A stretch of 64,000 nt of DNA from CAVSUZ01 sp963834715 (GCA_963834715.1 CAWIDE010000035.1:62001-126000), one strand, 5' to 3'; positions 28,169 through 36,912 are shown, counted from the first letter of the stretch. The notes: generated from the sequence alone by a model not told the origin. Translations and numbers: made by a program.

Positions 28169-28578
28169 CCCACCTCACACTATCACCGCCGCGACATGAA
28201 CATGGCTTACCGATTGTGGAGGACTCAAACGGGCGTGAAACGGCTCTGCCTCACCGCGATGTGCAACGGATCGCGCGCGACGGATCGGGTGAACCCTGTT
28301 CATTTCGCTCAATTGGGTTCGCGGCCAACCTCACCACCGCGCGATCACGCCGGCCACGAGCAGGAATGCGGCAAGCAGTCTGGGCTTGGTCGCGAGATTG
28401 GCACCGGGCTGGAAAGTCGCCGCCATACCGCCCCGGTTCCGAACCGGAGACCATGAAATCCACGTGGCGGCACAGTCAGACGACCCAAACGGGCGTGACT
28501 CCGATGGCAGACGCTTGTACTAAACCGAATTGTTTGGCGAACGTCTGCTGTTAACCCGGTGACAGGGGAGAGAACGAA
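28169..28578. other. Intergenic region between actA and ku, with a direct repeat
   Basis: About 410 bp between the divergent actA operon and ku. It contains the actA-like remnant at 28331-28426. A short direct repeat, CAAACGGGCGTGA, occurs at 28226-28238 and 28486-28498 and brackets the remnant. The repeat suggests duplication or slippage around the operon start. I could not pick out convincing -35/-10 elements. Confidence 0.5.
28331..28426 (-). pseudogene. Remnant copy of the actA N-terminus
   Basis: Thirty-one codons read MAATFQPGANLATKPRL and LLAAFLLVAGVIARW before a TGA. They are followed in the same frame by GWPRT. This parallels ActA: PAIFGPGANLASKLGLIG, a helix ending VIAWWWG, then SPRTDY. 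No heme motif remains. It lies about 160 bp upstream of actA on the same strand, so an old tandem duplication or a lost second actA-type gene is likely. Confidence 0.6.
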
Positions 28579-29457
28579 ATGGCGACGGCACCACGCCCCG
28601 TCTGGCGCGGACATCTGCGGCTGGCGCTAGTGTCCTGCCCTATTGCACTGCACACAGTCCATCGCGCGAGCGGGGAGCTACACTTCCACTATATCAACCC
28701 CGAAACAGGCAACCGCATCCGCATGGTCACGCAGGATGCCGAAACCGGCGAGGAGCTGAAGCGCGGCGACCTCGCCCGCGGCTACGAGTTCGAGAAGGAC
28801 CGGTACGTTCTGCTGGATCCGGAGGATTTCGAGAAAGCACGGGTCGAGTCATCGAGCGTGATCAAGGTCGACAAATTCGTGGATGCCGCGGACATTCCGC
28901 CGATTTACTTCGACGCGAGCTACTATCTGGCGCCGGACGGCGAGGCCGGACAGGACGTCTATGTGGTCCTGCGAGAGGCAATCCGGGAAACCGGAAAGGC
29001 GGCGCTGTCGCGGGTGGTGATTGCCCGCCGGGAACGTGCCGTGGTGATCCTGCCGATGGATGGCGGGCTCGTTCTGCACACGCTGCACGACAGGCGGGAA
29101 ATCTATGATTCCAAGGCGCTGTTCGGGCCTGTGTCAGGGGAAACGCCGGATCCCGAGATGGTAAGGCTGGCGGAACAGCTTATCGGACGGCAGGAGGCGG
29201 CCTTCGAGGCGGCGGATATCGAGGACCGCTACGAAGCCAGGCTGCGCGAAGTGATAGCGGCCAAGCTCAAGGGCGAAGGCATCCAGCCGGAGCCCCCGCC
29301 GTCAGAGAAACGAGGAGAAGTGATCGACCTTATGGCGGCGCTGAAGGCAAGCTTGGGCAAGGGCCAGGAGGGCGCGCGCAAGGCGCCGGCAGAGAACAGG
29401 AAGGCGCCGGCAAAGGCGGCCGCCGCAGGTCATCGGGCGTCGCGCAAGCGGGCCTGA
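28579..29457 (+). CDS. ku: Ku DNA end-binding protein (non-homologous end joining)
   Basis: A 292-residue bacterial Ku. The core starts RPVWRGHLRLALVSCPIAL and includes LHFHYINPETGNRIRM, VLLDPEDFEKARVESS and DIPPIYFDASYYLAPD. The C-terminal tail is rich in Lys/Ala (RKAPAENRKAPAKAAAAG), a DNA-contacting and ligase-recruiting extension in many Ku proteins. It forms homodimeric rings on double-strand ends and recruits LigD. No ligD lies in the window. A GGGAGAGAACG ribosome site precedes the ATG. Confidence 0.95.
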   Translation: MATAPRPVWRGHLRLALVSCPIALHTVHRASGELHFHYINPETGNRIRMVTQDAETGEELKRGDLARGYEFEKDRYVLLDPEDFEKARVESSSVIKVDKFVDAADIPPIYFDASYYLAPDGEAGQDVYVVLREAIRETGKAALSRVVIARRERAVVILPMDGGLVLHTLHDRREIYDSKALFGPVSGETPDPEMVRLAEQLIGRQEAAFEAADIEDRYEARLREVIAAKLKGEGIQPEPPPSEKRGEVIDLMAALKASLGKGQEGARKAPAENRKAPAKAAAAGHRASRKRA

Positions 29458-29618
29458 AAAGGATGATCACGGTCGCGTGACTCACACGCATTCGTTAGCC
29501 AGATGCATTGCGCGACGCCACCGAATGCGTCACGAGCGAAATCAAGCCCGGCCGGCGATGACGGTGGGGCTGGCTGCAAGTTCAGCCGGTTAACAGATAA
29601 CAGATATTGGAGAGAGGA

Positions 29619-30134
29619 ATGGTAAAGGCTCGCAGCTTCGCCAGCGCCCTGGCGGTTAGCGCTCTGCTCGGCATGACCGGATGTTCCATGTTTGGTGGCG
29701 GCCATCAGGAGGCCGCAGCAACTCCTCCTCCGGCTCCCGCTCCAGCCCCTGCACCGACGCCGCCACCGCCGCAGAACGTCGAACTCACGCGCGGCATGGT
29801 ACGGCAGGTACAGACCACGCTGAAGCATGATCACCTGTATCCGGGCCAAATCGATGGGGTGTACGGTCCGCAAACCGAGCACGGGGTGATGCAGTTCCAG
29901 CAGCAGAATAACCTGCAAGCGACTGGCAAGATCGACGTCCCGACCCTGCAGGCGATGAACCTCGGCAACCTGGCGCCGCAGGGCTCCCAGAGCTCCGGCG
30001 GAATGAGCGGAATGAGTGGCGGTGAGTCCATGGGCGGCGCGCCACCAGCCAACCCCGCTCCCGCGCCAGGCACTCCGGCCCCTGCTCCGGCGCCAGGCAC
30101 TCCGGCTCCTGCGCCAGCTCCGGCTCAGCAGTAG
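29619..30134 (+). CDS. Peptidoglycan-binding lipoprotein, Pro/Ala-rich
   Basis: About 171 residues. An export signal with a lipobox-like LLGMTGCSMFGGG is followed by a Pro/Ala linker of about 25 residues. A PG_binding_1-type domain comes next (VRQVQTTLKHDHLYPGQIDG, VYGPQTEHGVMQFQQQNNL, GKIDVPTLQAMNL). The C-terminal tail contains a Gly/Met stretch and the repeat PAPGTPAPAPA. It probably links the membrane to the cell wall. The ATG at 29619 has an AGAGAGG ribosome site; a TTG four codons earlier is less likely. A strong terminator follows. Confidence 0.8.
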   Translation: MVKARSFASALAVSALLGMTGCSMFGGGHQEAAATPPPAPAPAPAPTPPPPQNVELTRGMVRQVQTTLKHDHLYPGQIDGVYGPQTEHGVMQFQQQNNLQATGKIDVPTLQAMNLGNLAPQGSQSSGGMSGMSGGESMGGAPPANPAPAPGTPAPAPAPGTPAPAPAPAQQ

Positions 30135-30144
30135 CGGAAAAGCC

Positions 30145-30180
30145 ACACCGGGCGCTCCAGCGGTGCCCGGTGTTTCAGTT
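30145..30180 (+). terminator. Rho-independent terminator after the lipoprotein gene
   Basis: A perfect 9-bp stem, ACACCGGGC at 30145-30153 pairing with GCCCGGTGT at 30165-30173, with an 11-nt loop and a following TTCAGTT. It lies 11 bp after the stop of the 29619 gene. Confidence 0.75.
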
Positions 30181-30298
30181 CAGTGTTGCAGGATTACCGC
30201 ATTATGACGGCGCCCGCCGGATAATTTGGTGTCTGTGAAGAATTTCAACCTCTGTCGATCTTGGCAACTGCTAGAATGGATGCACGTTGCCCGAGTCG

Positions 30299-30550
30299 AT
30301 GATGGACAATCAAACTGCACGCCATTTACTGAACCTGGAGGGCCGTGTCGCAGCCCTTTCAGGGATTGTCGCCCTGCTTATCTGGGCTCTCCGCCAAGGG
30401 CGGACGCTGGATCCTGAGCTTGAGCGTCAGATTTACGCTCAGGCCAGTGAGGCAGCCGGTAGCCTGCCCGCGGAACTTGAGAACGGCGCCGACCGGCTGA
30501 TCCTGGCGCTGCAGGCCTCAGCCGGGGCGGTCCGCTCACCGGTGAATTGA
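30299..30550 (+). CDS. Small hypothetical protein with one hydrophobic segment
   Basis: About 83 residues starting MMDNQTARHLLNLEGRVAAL, with a short hydrophobic stretch (ALSGIVALLIWALR) followed by an amphipathic, Ala/Glu-rich tail. I do not recognise the family. Its last 15 bp overlap the end of the convergent phasin gene. Codon usage looks like that of neighbouring genes, which supports it being real. Confidence 0.5.
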   Translation: MMDNQTARHLLNLEGRVAALSGIVALLIWALRQGRTLDPELERQIYAQASEAAGSLPAELENGADRLILALQASAGAVRSPVN

Positions 30551-31099
30551 TACCGGGACAGGCGGGCCGGCCTTCAGCGGCTTTGCGGCATTTTCCGCCA
30601 GTTCGCCGGCAAATCGCCACATCCTCAGTTGCGCCGCGATCATGTTTTCCATCGCGCTCCGCATAGTTTCCGTCTGCCAACGGACGAACTCAGAAGGCGT
30701 ATGGCATTGGGCTAATTCCTGCGGGACATTCGCCAGGCGTTTCATCGCGCTGTCCGCCATTTCGGTTGCCAGCTTGGGCCATTGCCCGAGCGCTTCGCCG
30801 ATCTGGCCATAGGATAGAGCCAGAGTGTTGGCGCAACTCATCGCATCCTCGGCAAACTGGAAGTACAGATCGGCGATACGGCCGAAGCCGTCAGACAGGC
30901 GCATGGTTTCCGCGAGGCTGCGTTCGGCCATTGGAGCTTGGGTCTGCGTGACGGCCTCGATGGCAAGGCGGATGAAGTCCTGCCCCTGATCCATCGCCAA
31001 TCGCGCGGCGTGGGCCATGCCTTCAGCTGCCGCTGTCAACGTTTCGGTCCCTGCTTCATTTTCGGTCTGGTCGCGGCGCCGAGATACAGTATCCGCCAT
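30536..31099 (-). CDS. Phasin-family protein
   Basis: A 187-residue, mostly helical protein. Its phasin-like core includes MDQGQDFIRLAIEAVTQTQA, FQFAEDAMSCANTLALSYGQ and FVRWQTETMRSAMENMIAAQ. Phasins coat polyhydroxyalkanoate granules and bind the polymer or its regulators. The ATG at 31099 follows a GGAGAGG ribosome site; the longer frame to 31234 lacks one. No PHA synthase is nearby, so granule association is inferred from the family only. Confidence 0.7.
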   Translation of the reverse strand: MADTVSRRRDQTENEAGTETLTAAAEGMAHAARLAMDQGQDFIRLAIEAVTQTQAPMAERSLAETMRLSDGFGRIADLYFQFAEDAMSCANTLALSYGQIGEALGQWPKLATEMADSAMKRLANVPQELAQCHTPSEFVRWQTETMRSAMENMIAAQLRMWRFAGELAENAAKPLKAGPPVPVSIHR

Positions 31100-31338
31100 A
31101 GCTAGCCTCTCCGTTGTTGTGGGTGGCGCCACCCGCCTCGCCGATCCCCTGGCACTGACGCGCAGGCGCACCGCTCCTATACCAAAGGATAAGGGACCCG
31201 CGACGACCGCAGGAACCGAATTCGCCGGTTTCAAGTGAACGTGATTCCGCGAAGTACAATCATCCTGGTTAAGAACACATCCGGATGCGGATCATTTTTT
31301 ATTTGAAGTACTCGAAATCATACACAGGAACGAATATT

Positions 31339-31854
31339 CTAGCGCCGCGTTTTGCATTCCGCCGATTGATACGTCTGGTAATCACATACCGAGGGCAGAC
31401 GCGGACGCGCTGAAGATCCCGAAGCGGCACCCAAAGAGGTCCCGCTCTGGTTTGCTGTTTGGTGTTGCGGCGTGGAATAGATCGTGTCTGAAGCGCTATG
31501 CCCGGCATAGCCCACGCCTCCGGCCTGCCCTTGCCTGGAGGCCATCGACAATGCCGGCGCGGGGACCCGCGGCGAGATGATTCCGGCGGCGCCAAAAAAA
31601 CCGCAGACCACGGCTACCGCCGCCACTCCGATCATAACAAACAATTGCCATGACACATGAAATAATTTGTTGTCCTGCTCTATGCACCATTGCTCGCAGA
31701 ATTCCCGCGTGGGGTACGGCTGCTCGAACACGATATCATACACCACGTCCTGCGGCCGCCCGGGCCGCCGCCGCAGCTCCGCTATGACCCAGTCTTTGCC
31801 GCGAGCCTCCAGCGCCTTGCGCCAGGCTGTTTCTACAAACGGGTTGTCCAGCAT
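31339..31854 (-). CDS. Hypothetical single-pass membrane protein
   Basis: 171 residues. The N-terminal cytoplasmic part reads NPFVETAWRKALEARGKDWV and REFCEQWCIEQDNK. One helix follows (WQLFVMIGVAAVAVVCGFFG), then a low-complexity Ser/Gly/Gln tail with two Cys near the end (VCDYQTYQSAEC). I do not recognise a named family. The gene is divergent from the LysE exporter, with about 100 bp between their starts. Confidence 0.6.
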   Translation of the reverse strand: MLDNPFVETAWRKALEARGKDWVIAELRRRPGRPQDVVYDIVFEQPYPTREFCEQWCIEQDNKLFHVSWQLFVMIGVAAVAVVCGFFGAAGIISPRVPAPALSMASRQGQAGGVGYAGHSASDTIYSTPQHQTANQSGTSLGAASGSSARPRLPSVCDYQTYQSAECKTRR

Positions 31855-31956
31855 TGCGCCCCCTGTAGCACCCGCGAGGCAACGGCGCGAGACAAAACCC
31901 GCGGCTTGCTAACGGCCCCCGTTACCGCCATCGTCCTCGTACGGAGGAAGCCTGAG

Positions 31957-32580
31957 TTGTCCTACGGCGCCACCCTGGCCGGGATCGCCTTCGCCAACAT
32001 GCTTGGCATTATCTCACCTGGTCCGGCGTTTCTCCTGGTCAGCCGGACCGCCGCCGCCCGATCGCGCTCCGCCGGGCTTGCCACCGGGCTGGGGGTGGCC
32101 ATGGCAGCCATACTCTGGGCGGCCGCCGCGACGTTTGGCGTGGCCATGGTTATGACCCGCTTTGCCATGATCTATGGCGCAATCCAGTTGGCCGGCGCCG
32201 TCTACCTCATTTGGCTCGGCCTTGCAGCCTGGCTCCATCAACCCGCCGGCACGCACTCCGGGCCCAGCCCGCCGCAGTCCCGCGCGAGCGCCGCCGCCCT
32301 CACCGGGTTTGGCCTCAGCCTCACCAACCCCAAGATCGTAATCTTCTTCAGCAGTATCTTTGTCGCGCTCATCCCGGCCGTGGCTCCACTCTGGGTCCGG
32401 TTCGCCGCGCTGGGTATTGTCGCGGCGGAGGAGGTGCTGTGGGCCGTCGCGGTGGCCTATCTGTTTTCCCGGCCCGGCATTCAAGCCGGCTATCGCCGCT
32501 TCGCCCGCAGGATCGAGCAGGTGATGGGAGCGGTGTTTATCGCGCTGGGGGCGCGCATCGCGGCACTGGCGCGGCTCTGA
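31957..32580 (+). CDS. LysE/RhtB-family amino-acid exporter
   Basis: A 207-residue membrane protein with the LysE plan. The conserved ANMLGIISPGPAFLLVSRTA lies in helix 1, AVYLIWLGLAAW follows, and GFGLSLTNPKIVIFFSSIF carries the NPK motif. It would export amino acids or related compounds. I chose the TTG at 31957 because a CGGAGGAAG ribosome site lies 7-8 nt upstream and this gives normal family length. The longer ATG-started frame from 31690 adds a non-conserved, divergently overlapping segment. Confidence 0.85.
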   Translation: MSYGATLAGIAFANMLGIISPGPAFLLVSRTAAARSRSAGLATGLGVAMAAILWAAAATFGVAMVMTRFAMIYGAIQLAGAVYLIWLGLAAWLHQPAGTHSGPSPPQSRASAAALTGFGLSLTNPKIVIFFSSIFVALIPAVAPLWVRFAALGIVAAEEVLWAVAVAYLFSRPGIQAGYRRFARRIEQVMGAVFIALGARIAALARL

Positions 32581-32754
32581 CCCCCGTAGTGAGCTTCATA
32601 ACCCCGCCCTATCTTTTTGTGCGCATGGCGCCCAGATTGCCGTGCGGAAGGTGCTGATGACGACGTCAACCGCCACGAGGTCGCTCCGACGGAGCCTCGG
32701 GTGAACCTTTCTGGCGCAGAATCCGCCGCCGGCGCGCCAGGATCGGAGATGCCT

Positions 32755-34692
32755 ATGGGTGAAAAGCGCGCGATGCCCCCAATGCCGCTGCCGATACATC
32801 AAAGTGCATCGGCCGGAAGGCTAGAGGCGGCCATCATCGCCATTGCCGTGGTTGTTGTCGCCGCCGGGGTCATTTGCACCCTCTATTTGGCTAGTGAAGT
32901 GCTAATCCCGATTACCCTGGCGGTGCTGCTGAGCTTTCTTCTCAGCCCGTTGATGGAGCTGCTGCGCCGCCTCTGGCTGCCTCGGGTGTTCGCTGCACTT
33001 CTCGCGGTGCTGATCGCCATCGGGGTAATCCTCGCCCTGGGAGGTGTCATCGGGACTCAGATCGCCGCGCTGGTGGGACGCGTCCCGCAATATCAGACAA
33101 CGATCGAGGCGAAGGTAGGTGCCCTGCAAAAGTTCATCGGGAGGGATCTCTCGGATCGCTTCAGCGGCTTGGTGCATAAGCTTGAGGGCATAGGCTTGCC
33201 CCAACAATCTCCAATCCCGCCAGCGAAACCGCCTGGGAGTCCTGGTGCCTCCGAGCAACCGGCGCAATCGAAGCCGGTTCCCGTGGTGGTCACTCAAACA
33301 CCGACCTCGTCCGCCCTGGAGCTCAGCCGGCGCGTCCTGGAGCCTATCTTCGGCCCGATCGCGACGCTCGGTATCATCTTAGTCGTCGCGGTCTTCGCGC
33401 TTTTGCAGAAGGAGGATCTTCGCGACCGTCTGATTCGCCTGGCTGGATCAGGCGACATCCATCGTACCACGACGGCTCTGGACGATGCCGGACGACGGCT
33501 ATCCCGCTATTTCCTTACCCAGCTTGGGATCAACTGCAGCTTTGGCGTGATCGTCGGCTTCGGGGTTCTTTTAATCGGGGTACCGAGCCCCGTTCTGTGG
33601 GGCATCCTCGGGGCATTGTTGCGGTTCGTGCCCTATATCGGCTCCTATACCGCGGCGGTCCTGCCAGTGCTGCTTGCTGCCGCGGTGGGCCAAGGCTGGA
33701 GCATGGCTCTTTGGACGCTACTGCTCTACGTCGCAACCGAGCTGGTCATGGGCAACGTGGTCGAGCCAACCGTCTATGGTCACAGCACGGGGTTGTCGCC
33801 ATTCTCCGTCATTATCGCGGCGATTTTCTGGACCTGGATGTGGGGGCCGGTCGGCCTCATTCTATCGACCCCTTTGACGCTCTGCCTGGTGGTGCTGGGC
33901 CGGCACATCGAGCACCTGCAGTTCCTCGATATCATGCTCGGTGACCGGCCGCCCCTGACACCAATGGAGAATTTCTATCAGCGCATTCTGGCGGGCGATC
34001 CCGAAGAGGCCGAGGAGCAGGCCGAACGCTTTCTCGCTGAACACTCGCTATCGGCTTATTACGATGAGGTGGCGCTCGGGGGCCTCCAACTGGCGGCCGC
34101 TGATGCGAACAGAGGTGTGCTGTCTCCGGAACGGATCGACAGGATCAATCTCACCGTGATGGAGCTCCTGCGTGAGTTGGCGACCCGCGCTGATGTCGAG
34201 CGGTCGCCTGAGCAGCAGGACACCATGAGCGACGACGAAAAAAGCCCTCGGGAAGTGTCTCCCATGCTCTGCGTCGCCGGTCGCGGGCCGCTCGATGAGG
34301 CGGCGTCCGCAATGCTGGCACAGCTCCTGGAAAACCACGGCAGGAAAACAATTACAGTCCCGCATGAGGCTGTCTCACGGGCTCAGATCGCGTCCCTCAA
34401 CGCGCCTGACGTGGGCCTCGTGTGCATTTCATGTCTCGATATCAGTGGGGGTCCGGCGTACCTTCGGTTTGTCGTCCGACGGGTTAAGGAGCGCCTGCCA
34501 GGCGCGGCGATACTGATCGGCTTCTGGGCGGCAAACGACCCGTTTCTGCGCAACCAAGCCGCTCGCCGAGAGATCGGCGCCGATCACTATGTGAGCTCAT
34601 TGCGGGAGGCGCTAAATGCCTGCCTGAGCATTGAACAGCTTCCGGCGAAGGCAGTGCCCACTTCCCGATCAATAGTCGCGCAACTTTCCTAG
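32755..34692 (+). CDS. AI-2E (PerM)-family membrane protein with C-terminal B12-binding-fold-like domain
   Basis: About 645 residues. The N-terminal 370 or so are a PerM/AI-2E transporter: first helices AIIAIAVVVVAAGVICTLYL and ITLAVLLSFLLSPLMELLRR, then LLRFVPYIGSYTAAVLPVLL, and WGPVGLILSTPLTLCLVVLG. A charged cytoplasmic region (DPEEAEEQAERFLAEHSLS) leads to a C-terminal alpha/beta domain from about residue 500. It begins SPMLCVAGRGPLDEAASAML and continues LENHGRKTITVPHEAVS, then PDVGLVCISCLDISGG, resembling cobalamin-binding domains but without the DxHxxG motif. ATG 32755 follows GGAG by 6 nt. The substrate is unknown. Confidence 0.8.
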   Translation: MGEKRAMPPMPLPIHQSASAGRLEAAIIAIAVVVVAAGVICTLYLASEVLIPITLAVLLSFLLSPLMELLRRLWLPRVFAALLAVLIAIGVILALGGVIGTQIAALVGRVPQYQTTIEAKVGALQKFIGRDLSDRFSGLVHKLEGIGLPQQSPIPPAKPPGSPGASEQPAQSKPVPVVVTQTPTSSALELSRRVLEPIFGPIATLGIILVVAVFALLQKEDLRDRLIRLAGSGDIHRTTTALDDAGRRLSRYFLTQLGINCSFGVIVGFGVLLIGVPSPVLWGILGALLRFVPYIGSYTAAVLPVLLAAAVGQGWSMALWTLLLYVATELVMGNVVEPTVYGHSTGLSPFSVIIAAIFWTWMWGPVGLILSTPLTLCLVVLGRHIEHLQFLDIMLGDRPPLTPMENFYQRILAGDPEEAEEQAERFLAEHSLSAYYDEVALGGLQLAAADANRGVLSPERIDRINLTVMELLRELATRADVERSPEQQDTMSDDEKSPREVSPMLCVAGRGPLDEAASAMLAQLLENHGRKTITVPHEAVSRAQIASLNAPDVGLVCISCLDISGGPAYLRFVVRRVKERLPGAAILIGFWAANDPFLRNQAARREIGADHYVSSLREALNACLSIEQLPAKAVPTSRSIVAQLS

Positions 34693-34770
34693 CGTCACCA
34701 TCAATTGAGCGCCGGTCCCAACACTTAAGTCCCACTCTTTTGTTCTGAGGCTTCCCCAAAGGAGGGCACA

Positions 34771-35124
34771 ATGTCAGGTGAACAGCCTGAGGCGGCGGAG
34801 ACGCAGCGCCAAGCAGATCAGCCGGTTCCCGCCGGGTCCGATCGGGATGTGACTCAAGCTTTAGCGCGGGTCCATGAGGCCGTTACTGACAGTGAGTTGC
34901 AGGAATCCGTTGAAGCCGCCATCGAGGCCATCAATTCGGCCCGTGGCACGCCCGTTGCGGCCGGGGGTGATCCACTTGCCCCTGTTGCCGATGCGTTAGA
35001 GGGGGCGCTCGAGGAGCTGGAACAAGGCAAAATCGCTAATCTCCTGCCAGTGATCGAGCAGGCCCAATCGGCCCTTCAACCTGAGTCGTCAGACCCCGAA
35101 GCTCCCATCGGCGATTCCGCCTGA
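34771..35124 (+). CDS. Small acidic hypothetical protein
   Basis: 117 residues, acidic, Ala/Glu-rich and probably helical (SDRDVTQALARVHEAVTDSE, LEGALEELEQGKIANLLPVI). There is no signal or membrane segment. A strong AAAGGAGGGCACA ribosome site precedes the ATG, so it is probably translated. I do not recognise the family. Its stop lies 12 bp from the convergent leuA stop. Confidence 0.6.
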   Translation: MSGEQPEAAETQRQADQPVPAGSDRDVTQALARVHEAVTDSELQESVEAAIEAINSARGTPVAAGGDPLAPVADALEGALEELEQGKIANLLPVIEQAQSALQPESSDPEAPIGDSA

Positions 35125-35136
35125 GGCGGCCACGCC

Positions 35137-36720
35137 CTAAGCCGAAAGCGCCTGCGGCTCCGTCCGCAGCCGCTTCACCAGCAGCTTGTTGAGCGCATGT
35201 ACGTACGCACGTGCCGAGGCGACGATGGTGTCCTGGTCGGCCCCCTGCCCGTCCACCATTTTGCCGTTCTCTTCCAGTCGCACCGTCACCTTCGCTTGCG
35301 CGTCGGTTCCCTCTGTCACCGCGCCAACCGAGAACAGCACCAGGTTGGCGTTGTGGGGAAAGATCTCCCGGATCGCTTTGAAGGTGGCATCCACCGGACC
35401 GTAGCCAGTGGCCACGGCACGTCTCACAACACCATCCACTTCCAGTTCCAGCTCCGCCTGCTGCGGCCGCTTCGACCCGGCGTGCACATCCAACGAGACA
35501 AACTGGATCCTCTCGTGGTCCCGCACGACCTCATCATCGACCAGCGCGACGATATCCTCGTCGTACACAACTTTCTTGCGGTCGGCGAGCTCCTTGAATC
35601 GCCGGAACGCCACGTTGAGCTGGTTGTCGCCGATTTCGTAGCCCATTGAGCGCAGCTTGTCGCGGAATGCCGCGCGCCCCGAGTGCTTGCCCATCACCAG
35701 GTTGGATTTCGTCCACCCCACGCTTTCCGGTGTCATGATTTCATAGGTCGCGGCGTTCTTCAGCACGCCGTCCTGGTGGATGCCGGCCTCGTGGGCGAAT
35801 GCGTTCCGTCCCACAATCGCCTTGTTCGGCTGCACATCGAAGCCGGTAATGGTCGAAAGCTGCCGCGAGACCTTCAGGATGTTCCGCGTCTTGACGTTGT
35901 TTTTGTAGGGCACGCGGTCGTTGCGGGTGCGGATCGCCATGACGATTTCTTCCAGCGACGCATTTCCCGCCCGTTCGCCGATACCGTTGATGGTGGACTC
36001 CACCTGCCGCACCCCGGCTGCGATGGCCGCCAGCGTGTTCGCCACCGCGAGCCCCAGGTCGTTGTGATTATGTGACGACAGCACCACTTTTTCCGTTCCC
36101 GGAACGCGTTCCCGCAGCATGGTGAAGATGCGCAGCATGTCCTCCGGCAGCGCGTAGCCCACGGTATCGGGGATGTTGATCGTGGTCGCGCCGGCCTTGA
36201 TCGCCGCCTCTACGCAGCGGCACAGGAAGTCGGGCTCGGTCCGGGTGCCGTCCTCGGCGGACCATTCGACGTCGTCGGTGTGCTGACGGGCCAGTTCCAC
36301 GCTGGCGATCACAGCCTGGAGGACGTCCTCCGGCTCCATCCGCAGCTTGTATTTCATGTGCAACGGGCTGGTGGACAGGAAGCTGTGGATGCGTTTGCGC
36401 TTGGCGGGACGGACCGCCTCGGCCGCGCGGAGGATGTCTTCGCGGCCGGACCGTGCCAGGCCGCAGATGACCGGGGTGTCGTCCCGCTGCCCCAGGCTCG
36501 CCGCGATGGCCTTAACGGACTCGAAATCCCCGGGCGAGGCGATGGGGAACCCGGCCTCGATCACATCGACCCCCAGTTCCGCCAGCGCCTCGGCCATGCG
36601 GATCTTCTCGTTCAGGTTCATGGAGAACCCGGGCGACTGCTCGCCGTCGCGCAGGGTGGTATCGAAGATGATGATGCGGTCGTTGTCCAGCTTACCGAAG
36701 CTGGGGTGGTCGATGCTCAT
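35137..36720 (-). CDS. leuA: 2-isopropylmalate synthase
   Basis: A 527-residue enzyme condensing acetyl-CoA with 2-oxoisovalerate, the first committed step of leucine synthesis. The TIM-barrel start is IIIFDTTLRDGEQSPGFSMN. Metal ligands are in LSSHNHNDLGLAVANTLAAI, and NGIGERAGNASLEEIVMA is conserved. A C-terminal regulatory LeuA dimer domain (VDGVVRRAVATGYGPVDATF) should bind leucine. A possible attenuator leader lies upstream (36721-36912). Confidence 0.96.
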   Translation of the reverse strand: MSIDHPSFGKLDNDRIIIFDTTLRDGEQSPGFSMNLNEKIRMAEALAELGVDVIEAGFPIASPGDFESVKAIAASLGQRDDTPVICGLARSGREDILRAAEAVRPAKRKRIHSFLSTSPLHMKYKLRMEPEDVLQAVIASVELARQHTDDVEWSAEDGTRTEPDFLCRCVEAAIKAGATTINIPDTVGYALPEDMLRIFTMLRERVPGTEKVVLSSHNHNDLGLAVANTLAAIAAGVRQVESTINGIGERAGNASLEEIVMAIRTRNDRVPYKNNVKTRNILKVSRQLSTITGFDVQPNKAIVGRNAFAHEAGIHQDGVLKNAATYEIMTPESVGWTKSNLVMGKHSGRAAFRDKLRSMGYEIGDNQLNVAFRRFKELADRKKVVYDEDIVALVDDEVVRDHERIQFVSLDVHAGSKRPQQAELELEVDGVVRRAVATGYGPVDATFKAIREIFPHNANLVLFSVGAVTEGTDAQAKVTVRLEENGKMVDGQGADQDTIVASARAYVHALNKLLVKRLRTEPQALSA

Positions 36721-36912
36721 GTTTGGCGCGCTCCTTAACGGGTGTGAACCTCGGCTCTGGCTCAGGGGCTTCCGCCCCGGATAATCCCCTGGGCGGTGCC
36801 GGCGTTCAGCGACCCGGCGTGACGCTCAGGGGCGCGTAAGTCGAAGGAGCAGGCCGAAGGGGGGCAGACGCAAGGCGGCGCGCGCCACACGGCGAGCGGT
36901 GCGATAGGCCAT
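36721..36912 (-). promoter_or_regulatory. Possible leucine attenuator leader of leuA
   Basis: The 192 bp upstream of leuA, transcribed leftward, hold a short reading frame (36826-36912). It ends LPPFGLLLRLTRP-stop, with Leu codons CTG CTC CTT ... CTT next to its stop. About 105 nt separate that stop from leuA. In between is a stem GGGGC-GGAA-GCCCC (36765-36778) whose CCCCTGAG arm can instead pair with an upstream CAGGGG near 36788-36793. Leu-rich peptide plus competing stems is the layout of ribosome-mediated attenuation. There is no clear T-run after the stem, so the terminator form is weak. This is inference. Confidence 0.4.
36826..36912 (-). CDS. Putative 28-residue leader peptide upstream of leuA
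   Basis: Starts MAYRTARRVARAAL and ends LPPFGLLLRLTRP. Four of its last nine residues are Leu. No strong ribosome site was identified, and the frame is open further upstream, so the start is a choice rather than a finding. Its value is as part of the regulatory region described for leuA. Confidence 0.35.
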   Translation of the reverse strand: MAYRTARRVARAALRLPPFGLLLRLTRP

